Origin: Microscillaceae bacterium
Lineage (GTDB): Bacteria > Bacteroidota > Bacteroidia > Cytophagales > Microscillaceae
Direction of reading: 5' to 3'
NCBI GenBank assembly: GCA_025054775.1
Contig: JANWZA010000023.1
Location: 1 to 60,670 of the forward strand
Length of the DNA: 60,670 nucleotides
This document shows, piece after piece, positions 8,001 to 16,382 of the stretch. The notes below the pieces were generated by a model. The model was not told the DNA's origin. It made no database searches and was given only the letters and a program-made list of their open reading frames with translations. The position numbers were made by a program, and so were the translations under genes. Every line of letters begins with the position of its first letter. Within the stretch, counting starts at the first letter, position 1.

Positions 8001-10591
8001 TTCATTTCGTTGGTATGTTTATTTCGCTCTAATACCGTTTGCCAACGATGCCTCAAAATTTTGATACGAGCTGGTGCAGTGGTGGGCTTTTCTTGGGTAT
8101 CCAGAGCAATGAGTTGTATGCTAATAGGTAAGTTTGTCCCTACATAACTTTCAATAGGTTGCATACCCAAAAATATTTTTTGTGTATAAACTATAAAGTT
8201 CTTGTTTCTGCGAATAGAGCGACCTGTTTCATCAAAAATGGTGGCATCAACCATGCCCTCTAAAAGCCCTGTATTGGCTAATTCTTGTGGAATAAAAAAG
8301 CCTTCGTTTGCCAAGCCTTTTTCGTTGGTATTACCTTCGCGCTCTGTGCGTGAAAGAACTTTGGAATATTGTTCAAAATTGTATTCATCGCTGGGCGTGT
8401 TATTTTTGGTATAAACCGTAAAATTGAAATCTTTATATGTTTTGGGCTTAAAAACAGCTCTTTGCAGTTGGAACGAAACTCTGTAATTACGGTTTTGGGC
8501 AGGTGTACCAAACAAATTAGCTACTTGTATTTTTACACGAACCGAATCGCCCACGTTTACTTCACGCAAAAGTTCATCTTGGTAGTTAGGCTCTACCAAC
8601 GAAATTTTAGCCTTAATTCGGTCAGGCATAAATTCCTCTACTTGCAAAGTCAGGTCTTCTAAAAAAATATCGGTACTGGTGTGAACAGCAATTCGGTACG
8701 TACCTGTGAGGGCATTTTGAGCCGTTTGAAACTCACCCATGTAAGCCCCTTGTGCATCTGTGGTTGCTTTGAAATATTTGATTTCTCTGCCATTAGGAGC
8801 AGATATGCGTATTTTGATAGGTACGTTAGCTTGTGGTTTCCAGGCATTATCTCGTACAATGACGTTGTAATTTATCTTTTCGCCTGGTCTGTAAAGTGTT
8901 CTTTCGGCATAAATGTAGGCTTGCCCTGCGGGTTTATCTATCATACCACCTACCTCAAATTCAGACCTATCGGTTTCTGTTTGGAGAATATGCAAATAGT
9001 TGAAGTCCGTTTCGGTAGAGGCAATAATCATAGGAATTTCCTGAGCATATTTTGCTTTGATATTTTTGAAAATAGCTACACCTTCGGCATTGGTGGTGGC
9101 TTTATCAATGGTTTGATTGCTTTTGCTAATTAAGCGGATTTGCACATTGGGCAAAGGTTTGGCAGTTATGATAGAATTAGCAACCACAAAAATCTCGTCC
9201 TCACCGTATTTCGCCATTAGTCCAATATCGGAAACGGAGATAATTTTTTGCGTTTTGATATATTGGTCATTTGCCGACATGATACGCACCACGTAAATAC
9301 CGCGATTAAACTTGCGGTCAATATCATCAAAATCAATATTGAGCAATTTGGCATATTTTGTACCTGACAAAGTTTTGGTTTCTATGGTTTGCTGATAAAT
9401 TTTGTCTGCATAGTCTTCGTAGCCGTAGCCAAAATAATTGGTTGCATCAAATTCATAGCGTTTGTCTTTGATAAAATGCAGTAGATTGTTTTCATAAATT
9501 TTATACACCTCTATCGTTACTTTTGGAACGTTAGCAATTTGCACGGCTACGTTTTTACTACCTTTGTTGGTAAGATAAATGGCTTTTTTGGCTACAAAAC
9601 TGATAGCAGGCTTTACATCATCAAAGGTTACGTTAGTATAATAATTTTCTGAAAGTTTGCCACCGAGAACACCTTCTGTGCCTTTTTTCAAAGTAAGTTG
9701 GTAAGTATTGCCAAGTATGAAATTCGCTTTTACCAAAAAGCCCACTTCAGTAGTTTCTATTTCAAAAGGCAGAGCGGGGCTAAGGCTAATAGCTTGGCGA
9801 AGTTCAGAAAGAGAAATAGCTTGGTTGGTTTTTACGGCAATTTGGGTACGGGTTTCTAACACTTCGGTAGAAGCCTCAATTATAGCTAAATGATTTTTGT
9901 GTGGTAAGCGAATTTTTTGTACCAATACTTCGGATGTGGTATAATTACTTTCAGCACAAGGCAGTCCTTTGTCAATATAAATAGTCAAGTCTTTGCCTTC
10001 TAAAAGTGCGGTAGGATTCTCCTCTGCAAATACATTCACGTTTTGGGTAATATCTTCGTTGGCAATTCTAAAAGTCTGAAAATCAGTTTGTCCTAATTTC
10101 ATTTTGAGCAGACTTTTGAGGTAGCTTGCATTGACTTTGTAGTTAAAATTAAGCCTTACGAGCAATTGCGAAGAGCCTTTGCCGTCGCTTGTCCAAAGGG
10201 CATCGGTGCTTATGATGTTTAGGTAAGGTGTATGGAATTGAATTGTAGCTTTATCATCAGCATTGCGTACTTTTTGTTTGTTAATAGTTACTTTGTAGTC
10301 CGTACTTGGGGCAAAACCTTCAATAGGTGAAAATATGACTTCGCGTGGACTAATCCACTTGAATTTGCCTGCCACTTTGGGCGAAAATTGGAGGTATTGC
10401 GTGGTGTCCCAAGTTTGTTTGTTCACTACCGAGTCAGGTACAATGGCTTGGTTGAATCGAAACGTGAGATTTTGTTGTTGTGAAACTTGTTTTTCAAAAT
10501 TAGTGTCTGAAATAACTACACGATTGGAGGAGCAGGTGCTAAACAAATACACCCAAAAAATACTCCATACAAGACCAAGTTTTTTTTGCAT
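5072..10591 (-). CDS. Alpha-2-macroglobulin family lipoprotein (protease trap)
   Basis: Very large (1839 aa) bacterial alpha-2-macroglobulin. Family members trap proteases that enter the periplasm and in some cases bond covalently to them through a thioester. The N-terminal signal peptide ends in a lipobox-like FSTC. A long array of MG-type beta domains follows, then the thioester domain with an intact GCTEQ motif (C1345) and a helical TED (about 1330-1640). The usual partner, penicillin-binding protein 1C, is not adjacent on either side; the gene stands alone between the M48 protease and a response regulator. The ATG at 10591 gives the signal peptide directly. The codon use looks like that of its neighbours. 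Confidence 0.92.
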   Translation of the reverse strand: MQKKLGLVWSIFWVYLFSTCSSNRVVISDTNFEKQVSQQQNLTFRFNQAIVPDSVVNKQTWDTTQYLQFSPKVAGKFKWISPREVIFSPIEGFAPSTDYKVTINKQKVRNADDKATIQFHTPYLNIISTDALWTSDGKGSSQLLVRLNFNYKVNASYLKSLLKMKLGQTDFQTFRIANEDITQNVNVFAEENPTALLEGKDLTIYIDKGLPCAESNYTTSEVLVQKIRLPHKNHLAIIEASTEVLETRTQIAVKTNQAISLSELRQAISLSPALPFEIETTEVGFLVKANFILGNTYQLTLKKGTEGVLGGKLSENYYTNVTFDDVKPAISFVAKKAIYLTNKGSKNVAVQIANVPKVTIEVYKIYENNLLHFIKDKRYEFDATNYFGYGYEDYADKIYQQTIETKTLSGTKYAKLLNIDFDDIDRKFNRGIYVVRIMSANDQYIKTQKIISVSDIGLMAKYGEDEIFVVANSIITAKPLPNVQIRLISKSNQTIDKATTNAEGVAIFKNIKAKYAQEIPMIIASTETDFNYLHILQTETDRSEFEVGGMIDKPAGQAYIYAERTLYRPGEKINYNVIVRDNAWKPQANVPIKIRISAPNGREIKYFKATTDAQGAYMGEFQTAQNALTGTYRIAVHTSTDIFLEDLTLQVEEFMPDRIKAKISLVEPNYQDELLREVNVGDSVRVKIQVANLFGTPAQNRNYRVSFQLQRAVFKPKTYKDFNFTVYTKNNTPSDEYNFEQYSKVLSRTEREGNTNEKGLANEGFFIPQELANTGLLEGMVDATIFDETGRSIRRNKNFIVYTQKIFLGMQPIESYVGTNLPISIQLIALDTQEKPTTAPARIKILRHRWQTVLERNKHTNEMNYVSKRTSTIVQEQETVLTAGVNTIQFTPLQSGSYEVRVQLPESEAYISSEFYAYNAGITDNNAFQVNKNGKVDIRFDKGKYNIGETAQILFTTPFEGRMLVTIERNGVLEYKFLDTKQKAAAYTLPIKESYLPNVYVTATLIKPLSDGAIPLTVAHGFAPVVVQKPSTQISLNIEAAEKSESRQTQTIKVKTNRAESDIHVTIAVADEGILQIKNYQSPNPHNYFYQKRGLNVRSYDLYPHLFPEMSVGGDGGNFEARAGQAVNKRVKLVSFWSGLLKTNTAGEVSYTFTIPQFSGSLRIIAVAYKNEAFGAAHKNMIIADPLVISTGLPRFLSPNDKVTVPVTISNTTETDLTTQVQLVTTPQIKVLSDSQKNFNIRRNNETQAEFEIIAQNVIDSAKIVVKATAMGRTFSEEIDIHIRPITGLLKQADSGELKAGNSTSFSFKQGWLPNYTKTRLLVSSSPLVEFANQLESLINYPHGCTEQVTSTVFPQLYVKNLMQHFNKSNKNTELVIAENVQEGIRQILARQNYSGGFSYWLGDYNVHPWVSVYATHFLLEAQKAGFEVETQAIERALNYLKEDLLKNEMQTIFFYDEQGIKRSKKIMNKTTLYALYVLTLGKRRELASLNYFKENINDLATDSRYLLAACFKLLGDATQYQAILPQGIESERTVNDLGGNFYSYIRDNALILNTLIETDAQNPYIPTLARGLSQQIKNATFLNTQESTFALMALGKLAQQNANNNLTASIKADGVEIAQFTGKDLKITQNLVGKNISITANGTGSLYYSWLIEGLNTSGSFEPKDRFMQVRKAFFDKDGNPIKNLTFKQNDLVVVRVSVVATPPAVLENVVLTDMLPAGFEIENPRLTGSYDLPWLQAATNQEWELPENPLIPTTPKTSTNKQMAAIPQHLDIRDDRMNFYTKAEGTVQHYFYMVRAVSKGTFQMGPASGDTMYSGDYYSYNGAGTIRIVGKTENWSN

Positions 10592-10665
10592 ATAAGGTTA
10601 GGAAAGAAAATAATTGTGGCAATTCTTGAATTAATAGTTATGCCAAAATAGCAATTATACTTTTT

Positions 10666-10673
10666 CAAATATA
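10666..10673 (-). promoter_or_regulatory. Candidate -7 box for the alpha-2-macroglobulin gene
   Basis: Reads TATATTTG on the minus strand, matching the Bacteroidota -7 consensus TAnnTTTG. It would start RNA about 70 nt upstream of the gene. No well-spaced -33 TTTG is visible, so support is moderate. Confidence 0.4.
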
Positions 10674-10771
10674 CGGATTATTTGAGAAACATACTAAAAA
10701 AATGTTCAAATTGTGCCAAGTATTTCGTAAAATAGCTAAAACAACTTAAACTAACATGAAAAAAGTATTTT

Positions 10772-10801
10772 TTTGAAAAAATATTTTTTTGTGTATATTT
10801 G
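10772..10801 (+). promoter_or_regulatory. Bacteroidota-type promoter for the response regulator gene
   Basis: TTTG (10772-10775), an 18-nt spacer and TATATTTG (10794-10801) match the Bacteroidota -33/-7 pattern. The predicted RNA start is near 10807, leaving a leader of about 90 nt before the ATG at 10897. Confidence 0.6.
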
Positions 10802-10896
10802 CAAAATATTTTTTTTTGAACTAAATTAACTCAAAACTACTTTTAGCTTTTATCATATTAACAAAATAATTGCCTGTTATATCAACTTTTGAAGTT

Positions 10897-11313
10897 ATGT
10901 CTAAAAAGAAATACTATACAGTCATGCTCATTGATGACAATGAGATAGACAACTTGATTAACCAACGTATCATTGAATCAGCAGGAATATGTGAACATAT
11001 TTATACACACACAGGCGGAAGAAGTGCTATAGAATTTCTAAAAAATGCTGAAAAAATAGCTAAAATTGTAGGAAACAATGATTGCCTTCCAGAGATTATT
11101 TTTTTAGATATTGATATGCCTCTAATGGACGGGTTTCAATTTTTAGATGAGTTTGAAAGCTTGCCGAAGCTAATAAAAGAATACTGCAAAATTGTAATGC
11201 TCACCTCCTCTATCAATGCCAAAGATGTAAAAAAATCAAAGCGGTATGCTAATGTAAAGGAGTATATTAACAAACCACTAACTAAAGAGAGTTTAATCAA
11301 TCTAGAAGTTTGA
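10897..11313 (+). CDS. Single-domain response regulator (CheY/Rcp type)
   Basis: Stand-alone receiver domain of 138 aa with no output domain. The acidic pair is in LIDDN, the phosphoacceptor is D71 in FLDIDMP, and the conserved Thr/Ser (MLTSS) and Lys (NKPLT) are present. An insertion between alpha2 and beta3 and the C-terminal PLTKESL motif are typical of the Bacteroidota class that interacts with hybrid or phytochrome-like kinases. The start is the ATG at 10897; a TTG at 10870 would add nine residues ahead of the fold. No kinase gene is in the window, so the partner is unknown. It has its own promoter and is convergent with the next gene. Confidence 0.9.
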   Translation: MSKKKYYTVMLIDDNEIDNLINQRIIESAGICEHIYTHTGGRSAIEFLKNAEKIAKIVGNNDCLPEIIFLDIDMPLMDGFQFLDEFESLPKLIKEYCKIVMLTSSINAKDVKKSKRYANVKEYINKPLTKESLINLEV

Positions 11314-11335
11314 GTATAACAACCGCAAATTTTTT

Positions 11336-12169
11336 TTAGTTTTTTCTGCCTTGTGGCTCTCTATAAGGCTGGAACGGACTTTTGAGCAGAGTAGTCAAAT
11401 CGCTTTGTTCTTTTTTGTTGTAATGAGTATCTAAACCATATACCAAGGGTTCATTTACAGGCATATACCGAAAGGTGCCAAATAATCTATCCCAAATGGC
11501 AAAAATATTTCCATAGTTACTATCGGTATAAGGTTGCTTATAATGGTGGTGCACTTTATGCATATTTGGGGATACAATTACCCAACTTAATAACTTATCT
11601 ATTCTCTCGGGCAATTTGATGTTAGCATGATTAAACTGCGAAAAAGCTACCGAAAGAGTTTGGTAAAGCATAACTAACCACATGGGTGCTCCTGTTAAAA
11701 GTACAGCTAATAAAGTAAACAAAGCCCTCAATACACTCTCACCTGGGTGATGGCGATTGGCAGTAGTTACATCTACGTAGTTGTCAGTGTGATGCACGAT
11801 GTGAAATTGCCACATAAACCAAACCTTGTGCTCTAACCAATGTATCAAATAAGCACCTATCAAATCTAAAACCATTAGCCCTAAAAGCATAAAGAGCCAT
11901 GTAGGCAAGGCAAAAATATACAAAAGTCCAAACTGATTCATTTTTGCCCAATCACTTACTTGTACTATCCAAAAAGCAAAACCTAAATTGATAATAACAG
12001 TGGTAAATGTAAAAAAAATATTCAAAGCACCGTGTCGCCATTTAGCATACTGAAAAGCAAATAAAGGTATAACGCCCTCAATAATCCAAAAGAACACTAA
12101 TCCGCCTACCAAAATAATACTTCGCATAGGGCTGGAAATTGTATCAAAAAAACCAATAATAGTTTCCAT
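11336..12169 (-). CDS. Sterol desaturase / fatty acid hydroxylase family membrane protein
   Basis: Integral membrane di-iron oxidase of the fatty acid hydroxylase superfamily (277 aa). These enzymes use O2 to hydroxylate or desaturate lipids, sterols or carotenoids. The histidine clusters that bind the iron pair are visible: HWLEH, HIVHH, NRHHP and HKVHHH. Four or more hydrophobic segments surround them, with the His boxes on the cytoplasmic side by family analogy. The substrate cannot be read from sequence; no carotenoid or lipid gene is adjacent. It is convergent with the response regulator, leaving only 22 nt between stops. Confidence 0.88.
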   Translation of the reverse strand: METIIGFFDTISSPMRSIILVGGLVFFWIIEGVIPLFAFQYAKWRHGALNIFFTFTTVIINLGFAFWIVQVSDWAKMNQFGLLYIFALPTWLFMLLGLMVLDLIGAYLIHWLEHKVWFMWQFHIVHHTDNYVDVTTANRHHPGESVLRALFTLLAVLLTGAPMWLVMLYQTLSVAFSQFNHANIKLPERIDKLLSWVIVSPNMHKVHHHYKQPYTDSNYGNIFAIWDRLFGTFRYMPVNEPLVYGLDTHYNKKEQSDLTTLLKSPFQPYREPQGRKN

Positions 12170-12281
12170 ACTTGAAATTGAATGTAATTCGTGTTTAACT
12201 TGCCTTGAATTAAGTATTCGTTATAGAAAATAGTTTTAACTTATGCCAAACTTCCAAAAATAAGAAATATTCTCTTCTGAA

Positions 12282-13802
12282 TTATTTTTTTTCTATCTCC
12301 AAAGGAATAAATAAAGTATCTTTACCAACTTCTAGAGCACGGTCAGAAACTAAATTGTTAGCTTCTAATATTTTTTTTACATCAATATTATATTTTTTAG
12401 CAACTTTCTCTAAATCCTCTCGTCCCTTATAGATATAGGAAACAACTTGGTTCTCTTCTAAGAGACTATCAATTTGTTGTTTACCACGCTTGAATCCTTT
12501 CAATTCTATTATATCATTGATAGCATTACGGAGCTTATCGACTTTCTCCTTCAAGTTTTTGTAACCTTCTTTGGCTTTTTTGTATTGCCGGTCAATTTCT
12601 CTAGCTTCCTTGCTATGTTGGGTAATATATTTCCAAACCCGATTAGTAGAGGTATCGTTTTTTTGTTCTGTTTTGCGTGCAGTGCTATCTGCAGTAGTAG
12701 AGTTTTGCCAAAGATTACTAAATTTCACTTTTTTAAGTGAATTTTCCCAGACATAATAAGCTAACCATATCCCTGCCACAATGCCAATTATCCAAATAGC
12801 TATTTTATAATAATCAATATTGCTTGGTGAAATGTATTCTATTTTTTCACGTTTAGGTTTGGGAATGCTGTCAATTTTTTTTTTAGTTTCTTGCGGTTCA
12901 CTATAAAGTGAGCTCATGCTCAAAGGTTCTTTTGCCTTTTCAAAAGTTGGATTTGTGTCATTTCCTGTAATAGTTGGGTTAGGAACAGGTGTGATGTAAA
13001 TTTCAGGATCGGTTTTAGATAAGCTATTTGCTCTTATGATAACATTTTGAGGTAACTTATCCGAGAGCTCAATAACTTGCACGGTGATGTTGTCATAGCC
13101 TCCATAATAATTAGCTTTATCAACTAAAAGCATAGCTTTGGCTTGGACGTCGGCTTTGGTTTGTAGTATTTGAGCAATCTCTTTTTCACTTACTAAACTT
13201 GTTAAGCCATCACTGCAGAGCAAAAATATATCGTTAGCATAAAGCAAAATGGGTTCTTCGCACACATCTACAATAAAATTATTAGGATTTGTCCCTAAAG
13301 CTCTACGTAATTCATTTCTTCTTGGGTGGTTTTCAGCCTCTTCTTCGGTGATAAGTCCTCGGTCAATCATGTCTTGGACTACGGAGTGGTCTTTGGTAAG
13401 GCGTTTGAGTTGGTTATTTCGCAAAAAATAGATACGGCTATCTCCTACGTGAGCATAATATGCCAATTCTTTTTGTAAAAGTAGTGCCACGATGGTAGTT
13501 CCCATACCACGTACTTCGGCATTAGCCTGGGCGTAATTAAAGATATTCATATTAGCTAATTCAATTGCTTCGCGCAAGGCTTGGTAAGGGTTAATGTAAA
13601 GCTGTTTTTGCAAAAAATCACGAACTGATTTTACTGCCATTTGTGAAGCTACTGAGCCCCCCAAGTGTCCTCCCATGCCATCGCACACCACAAACAGGTG
13701 TCCGTTTGGTGTATCAAAATATCCCATGTAGTCTTCATTTTGCCTACGGACTTGCCCAATATCGGTGTGGTTACCCAAACGAAAGTGAGTTGTATGTTCC
13801 AT
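12282..13802 (-). CDS. PP2C-type protein phosphatase with TM segment and C-terminal LysM
   Basis: A 506-aa fusion: an N-terminal PP2C (PPM) Ser/Thr phosphatase (about 1-240; motifs RQNED, DGMGGH, CSDGL and YDNITV present, so it is probably active), a low-complexity linker, one TM helix (about 328-351), a charged coiled coil and a LysM-like domain (about 451-506). The predicted topology places the phosphatase in the cytoplasm and LysM in the periplasm, where LysM binds peptidoglycan. This suggests cell-wall-linked control of Ser/Thr phosphorylation. The partner kinase is not in the window. The start is the ATG at 13802, at the start of the phosphatase fold; an ATG at 13886 would add 28 poorly ordered residues. 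Confidence 0.9.
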   Translation of the reverse strand: MEHTTHFRLGNHTDIGQVRRQNEDYMGYFDTPNGHLFVVCDGMGGHLGGSVASQMAVKSVRDFLQKQLYINPYQALREAIELANMNIFNYAQANAEVRGMGTTIVALLLQKELAYYAHVGDSRIYFLRNNQLKRLTKDHSVVQDMIDRGLITEEEAENHPRRNELRRALGTNPNNFIVDVCEEPILLYANDIFLLCSDGLTSLVSEKEIAQILQTKADVQAKAMLLVDKANYYGGYDNITVQVIELSDKLPQNVIIRANSLSKTDPEIYITPVPNPTITGNDTNPTFEKAKEPLSMSSLYSEPQETKKKIDSIPKPKREKIEYISPSNIDYYKIAIWIIGIVAGIWLAYYVWENSLKKVKFSNLWQNSTTADSTARKTEQKNDTSTNRVWKYITQHSKEAREIDRQYKKAKEGYKNLKEKVDKLRNAINDIIELKGFKRGKQQIDSLLEENQVVSYIYKGREDLEKVAKKYNIDVKKILEANNLVSDRALEVGKDTLFIPLEIEKK

Positions 13803-14216
13803 GTATCCTTTTTTGTTAGGTAAGAACTTATATTGTCTTTTTGTCGGAAAATGAACTATTTTTTGCTTGCTAATTGTAGATTTCAAATGTGTTGTATCTC
13901 AATTACAAGGCTTATAGTTATCCCGAGTAACTTGCCTAATTCTATTTTTCACAATTTCAAGGCTTTGCTGTTGTTTTATTCTCTTCTTTGCTTTTCTTTT
14001 TAAGGAAACGCCTTACTTCGAGTAGCAGTTTAAATAGAAAAAAATCAATTCAGAAAAAAATCTTTCAAATTTACAAAACTGATTTTGTTGCCAAGCAATT
14101 TTTTTTGCTATTTAACCAAGACGGATTAATTTTCTCCCTTACGATTTCTCTTTGTACTAAGTAAAACTTTGTACTAAATATAAGTAAAAAATTATTCAAA
14201 AAATATGCTAACTATT
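13803..14216. other. Intergenic region
   Basis: About 414 nt between the PP2C-LysM gene and the 3' end of hisC, both on the minus strand. Apart from a candidate minus-strand promoter at 14066-14094 I see no gene, RNA or repeat in it. Confidence 0.6.
14066..14094 (-). promoter_or_regulatory. Candidate promoter for the PP2C-LysM gene
   Basis: On the minus strand TTG (14092-14094), an 18-nt spacer and TAAATTTG (14066-14073) fit the Bacteroidota consensus. It would leave a leader of roughly 260 nt, which is long, so this is only a candidate. Confidence 0.35.
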
Positions 14217-15299
14217 CTACTGAACTCCGTCGTATTGTGCCAAAACTTGCAGAAGCATAGCATTTTCATGAGCTGTACCTATGGTAATTCGCAAGCAATT
14301 TTCGCACAAAACTACATTCGAGCGATTACGTACGATTATCTGTTTTTTAATTAAATACGCAAATAAATCTTGGGCGTTTTTTACTTTTACGAGCAGAAAG
14401 TTGGCATCACTTGGGTAAATGTATTCAATAAACTGAAATTTTACTAAACTATCAACCAGAATTGTTTTTTGCTGTTTAATCTTTTTTACAAACATTTCTT
14501 TTCGAGCAATTTTTTCAGATTGGAGGGCTTGTAAAGCAAAGTGTTGTGTCAGTTCATTTATATTGTAAGGTGGTTTAATTTTGTTCAAAATTTGTATGAT
14601 TTCAGAATTTGCCAAAGCCGCTCCAAGTCGTAGAGCTGCCATGCCCCAAGCCTTGGAAAATGTACGCAATAGCACTAAATTAGGATATTTTACTAAAAGT
14701 GATTGCTGTAAAGTAGGATTTTCACAAAAATCTATGTATGCCTCGTCAATAATTACCAAGCCGTGTGTATAGTTTTGCAAAACGATTTCTATATCGTGCA
14801 AAGCTAATAAATTTCCTGTTGGGTTGTTAGGTGAACATAAAAAAATCAATTTGGTTTGTGGTGTGAAGGTTTGCAAAATAGTTTGCGTATCTAACTGAAA
14901 ATCAGGTGTTAGGTTTACTTTTTGCAAAGCGACATTTTGTATTTCTGCCGAAACTTGGTACATTCCATAAGTAGGTGGGCAAATCAAAATGTGGTCTTGT
15001 TTGGGTTCGCAAAAAGCACGAATAAGCAAGTCAATAGCCTCGTCACTGCCATTGCCCAAAAAAATTTGGTTAGGTGATATTCCCCAAATCTCTGCTAAAC
15101 GCTCTTTGAGTGCCGTTTGGTATGGGTCTGGGTAGCGATTAAGTTTCAAATTTTCTACCTCTACCACTGAGCCAAACGCATTTTCGTTAGCATCTAAAAA
15201 AATGCCTTCTTTGCCTTTGTATTCGTCGCGGGCTGAACTATATGGTTCTAATTGAGCAATATTTTTTCTTGTAAGCGTTTGTATATCAATGGTTTGCAT
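14217..15299 (-). CDS. hisC: Histidinol-phosphate aminotransferase
   Basis: PLP enzyme of fold type I (360 aa) that converts imidazole acetol-phosphate and glutamate to histidinol-phosphate in histidine synthesis. The PLP lysine is K216 in the FSKAWG motif, and SPNNPTG and the terminal arginine region (NCLRIT) are present. It lies only 9 nt downstream of the isomerase gene and is probably co-transcribed with it. No other his gene is nearby, so it sits outside any his operon here. Because HisC-like enzymes can accept aromatic substrates, the specificity is inferred from overall similarity. Confidence 0.9.
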   Translation of the reverse strand: MQTIDIQTLTRKNIAQLEPYSSARDEYKGKEGIFLDANENAFGSVVEVENLKLNRYPDPYQTALKERLAEIWGISPNQIFLGNGSDEAIDLLIRAFCEPKQDHILICPPTYGMYQVSAEIQNVALQKVNLTPDFQLDTQTILQTFTPQTKLIFLCSPNNPTGNLLALHDIEIVLQNYTHGLVIIDEAYIDFCENPTLQQSLLVKYPNLVLLRTFSKAWGMAALRLGAALANSEIIQILNKIKPPYNINELTQHFALQALQSEKIARKEMFVKKIKQQKTILVDSLVKFQFIEYIYPSDANFLLVKVKNAQDLFAYLIKKQIIVRNRSNVVLCENCLRITIGTAHENAMLLQVLAQYDGVQ

Positions 15300-15308
15300 T
15301 ATTCAAAA

Positions 15309-16307
15309 TTAGGCATTTTTAGCGAGTTCGTTCTTCAAAAAGTTAATTACATTGATTTCAAAAGCATCTACTTGGTTCAATTCGGAGAGAAACCATGAAA
15401 CCCAGTCAGTAAGGTAAAGATAATAAAATGTTTGGCAAATAGCCTCACTTCCTTTGGGATAAACAACCAAAACAGGGGCTTTTTGCTCAAAGATAGGTCG
15501 GCAAATTTCAAACCTTCGGCTTACTTGCGGGTGTTCGGCGGGAGTTCGCATATACAAAACGGCAAAATTTTGGTAATAACTTGCGGGCAAGCCCCAACCA
15601 ACTAATTCATTATGGTTCATTTCAGGAAAAATATTAATATGACAAAACTGCTTGGCGTTTTCATTGATTTGTTGTTGGAAACGTGTCAAAATACCTAATA
15701 GGGAATTATCCCCATAAACCAAAGGTATTTTTTGAAAAAAATACTTCGCAATTTCTTGGGCTTGGGCTAAAATTTGGGGATTTTCTTTGTCAATAATACT
15801 TAAAAATTCTTGTAAACTTTGCTCAAAATCAACTTGCCATAAACCATAGCCTTTCAAAACAAAAAATAATTGTACCAAAGAATAAGCTAAATGTTGGCGT
15901 GGGCAAGGGGCCTCCACGGGAAGTAACACGTGGTCTAAGGCTTGTTTTTGGGCAATTTGGGCAATTTCACCGCCAGAAGTTTGGCAAAATATTTTGGCTT
16001 TTTTGGCTAATCCTTCGTGCAAAGCTGATAAAGTTTCTTCAGTATTTCCTGAAAATGAGGAGATTATGAGTAAAGTATTTTCATTGACAAAAGCAGGAAG
16101 TTGGTAAGTTTTGCATACCGTAATGGGTTGGGCAAGGTGCGAATAAGCCAAATTTTCAAGGATATTGCCTGCAATGCCTGAGCCACCCAAACCTGCAATA
16201 ACAATATTTTGAATAGGTTTTTGAGAGCGAGTAAAAGAAATGTTCTTACCAATTTCAACTGCTCGGCGAATTTGGTTAGGAATGTTCTCAATAAGTTGTT
16301 TTATCAT
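15309..16307 (-). CDS. Bifunctional phosphoglucose/phosphomannose isomerase
   Basis: SIS-fold isomerase of the archaeal/Bacteroidota type (332 aa) that interconverts glucose-6-P or mannose-6-P with fructose-6-P. The first SIS domain shows GLGGSGIAG and SSFSGNTEE. The C-terminal half has MNHNELVGW, the family signature that contains the base. The length fits the family, which is much shorter than classical Pgi. The hisC start follows 9 nt downstream, which implies an operon. A -7 box lies about 30 nt upstream. It may supply sugar nucleotides for surface polysaccharide, but no such genes are adjacent. Confidence 0.9.
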   Translation of the reverse strand: MIKQLIENIPNQIRRAVEIGKNISFTRSQKPIQNIVIAGLGGSGIAGNILENLAYSHLAQPITVCKTYQLPAFVNENTLLIISSFSGNTEETLSALHEGLAKKAKIFCQTSGGEIAQIAQKQALDHVLLPVEAPCPRQHLAYSLVQLFFVLKGYGLWQVDFEQSLQEFLSIIDKENPQILAQAQEIAKYFFQKIPLVYGDNSLLGILTRFQQQINENAKQFCHINIFPEMNHNELVGWGLPASYYQNFAVLYMRTPAEHPQVSRRFEICRPIFEQKAPVLVVYPKGSEAICQTFYYLYLTDWVSWFLSELNQVDAFEINVINFLKNELAKNA

Positions 16308-16336
16308 GATGCAAAAGTAAAAATATGAAAGTGGTG

Positions 16337-16344
16337 CAAAGATA
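16337..16344 (-). promoter_or_regulatory. Candidate -7 box for the isomerase-hisC pair
   Basis: Reads TATCTTTG on the minus strand, matching TAnnTTTG, with a predicted leader of about 20-25 nt before the ATG at 16307. No clear -33 box was found. Confidence 0.4.
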
Positions 16345-16382
16345 GCAAAAGTTCGGTAGCCGAATGTTCTTACTTTTTTGCT

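Larger units (their letters stand above)
10592..10896. other. Divergent intergenic region with promoters
   Basis: About 305 nt between the divergent alpha-2-macroglobulin (-) and response regulator (+) genes. It holds a candidate promoter for each, listed separately, and no gene that I can support. It is very AT-rich with long A and T runs. Confidence 0.7.

Noticed and set aside
8681-9133. A 150-aa plus-strand ORF opposite the alpha-2-macroglobulin gene
   Set aside because: It lies fully antisense to a clear large gene, has no domain or signal, and its length is explained by the codon pattern of the real gene.
13803-14216. Possible small RNA or tRNA in the long gap before hisC
   Set aside because: No cloverleaf, conserved T-loop or strong terminator could be found; only a promoter-like match.
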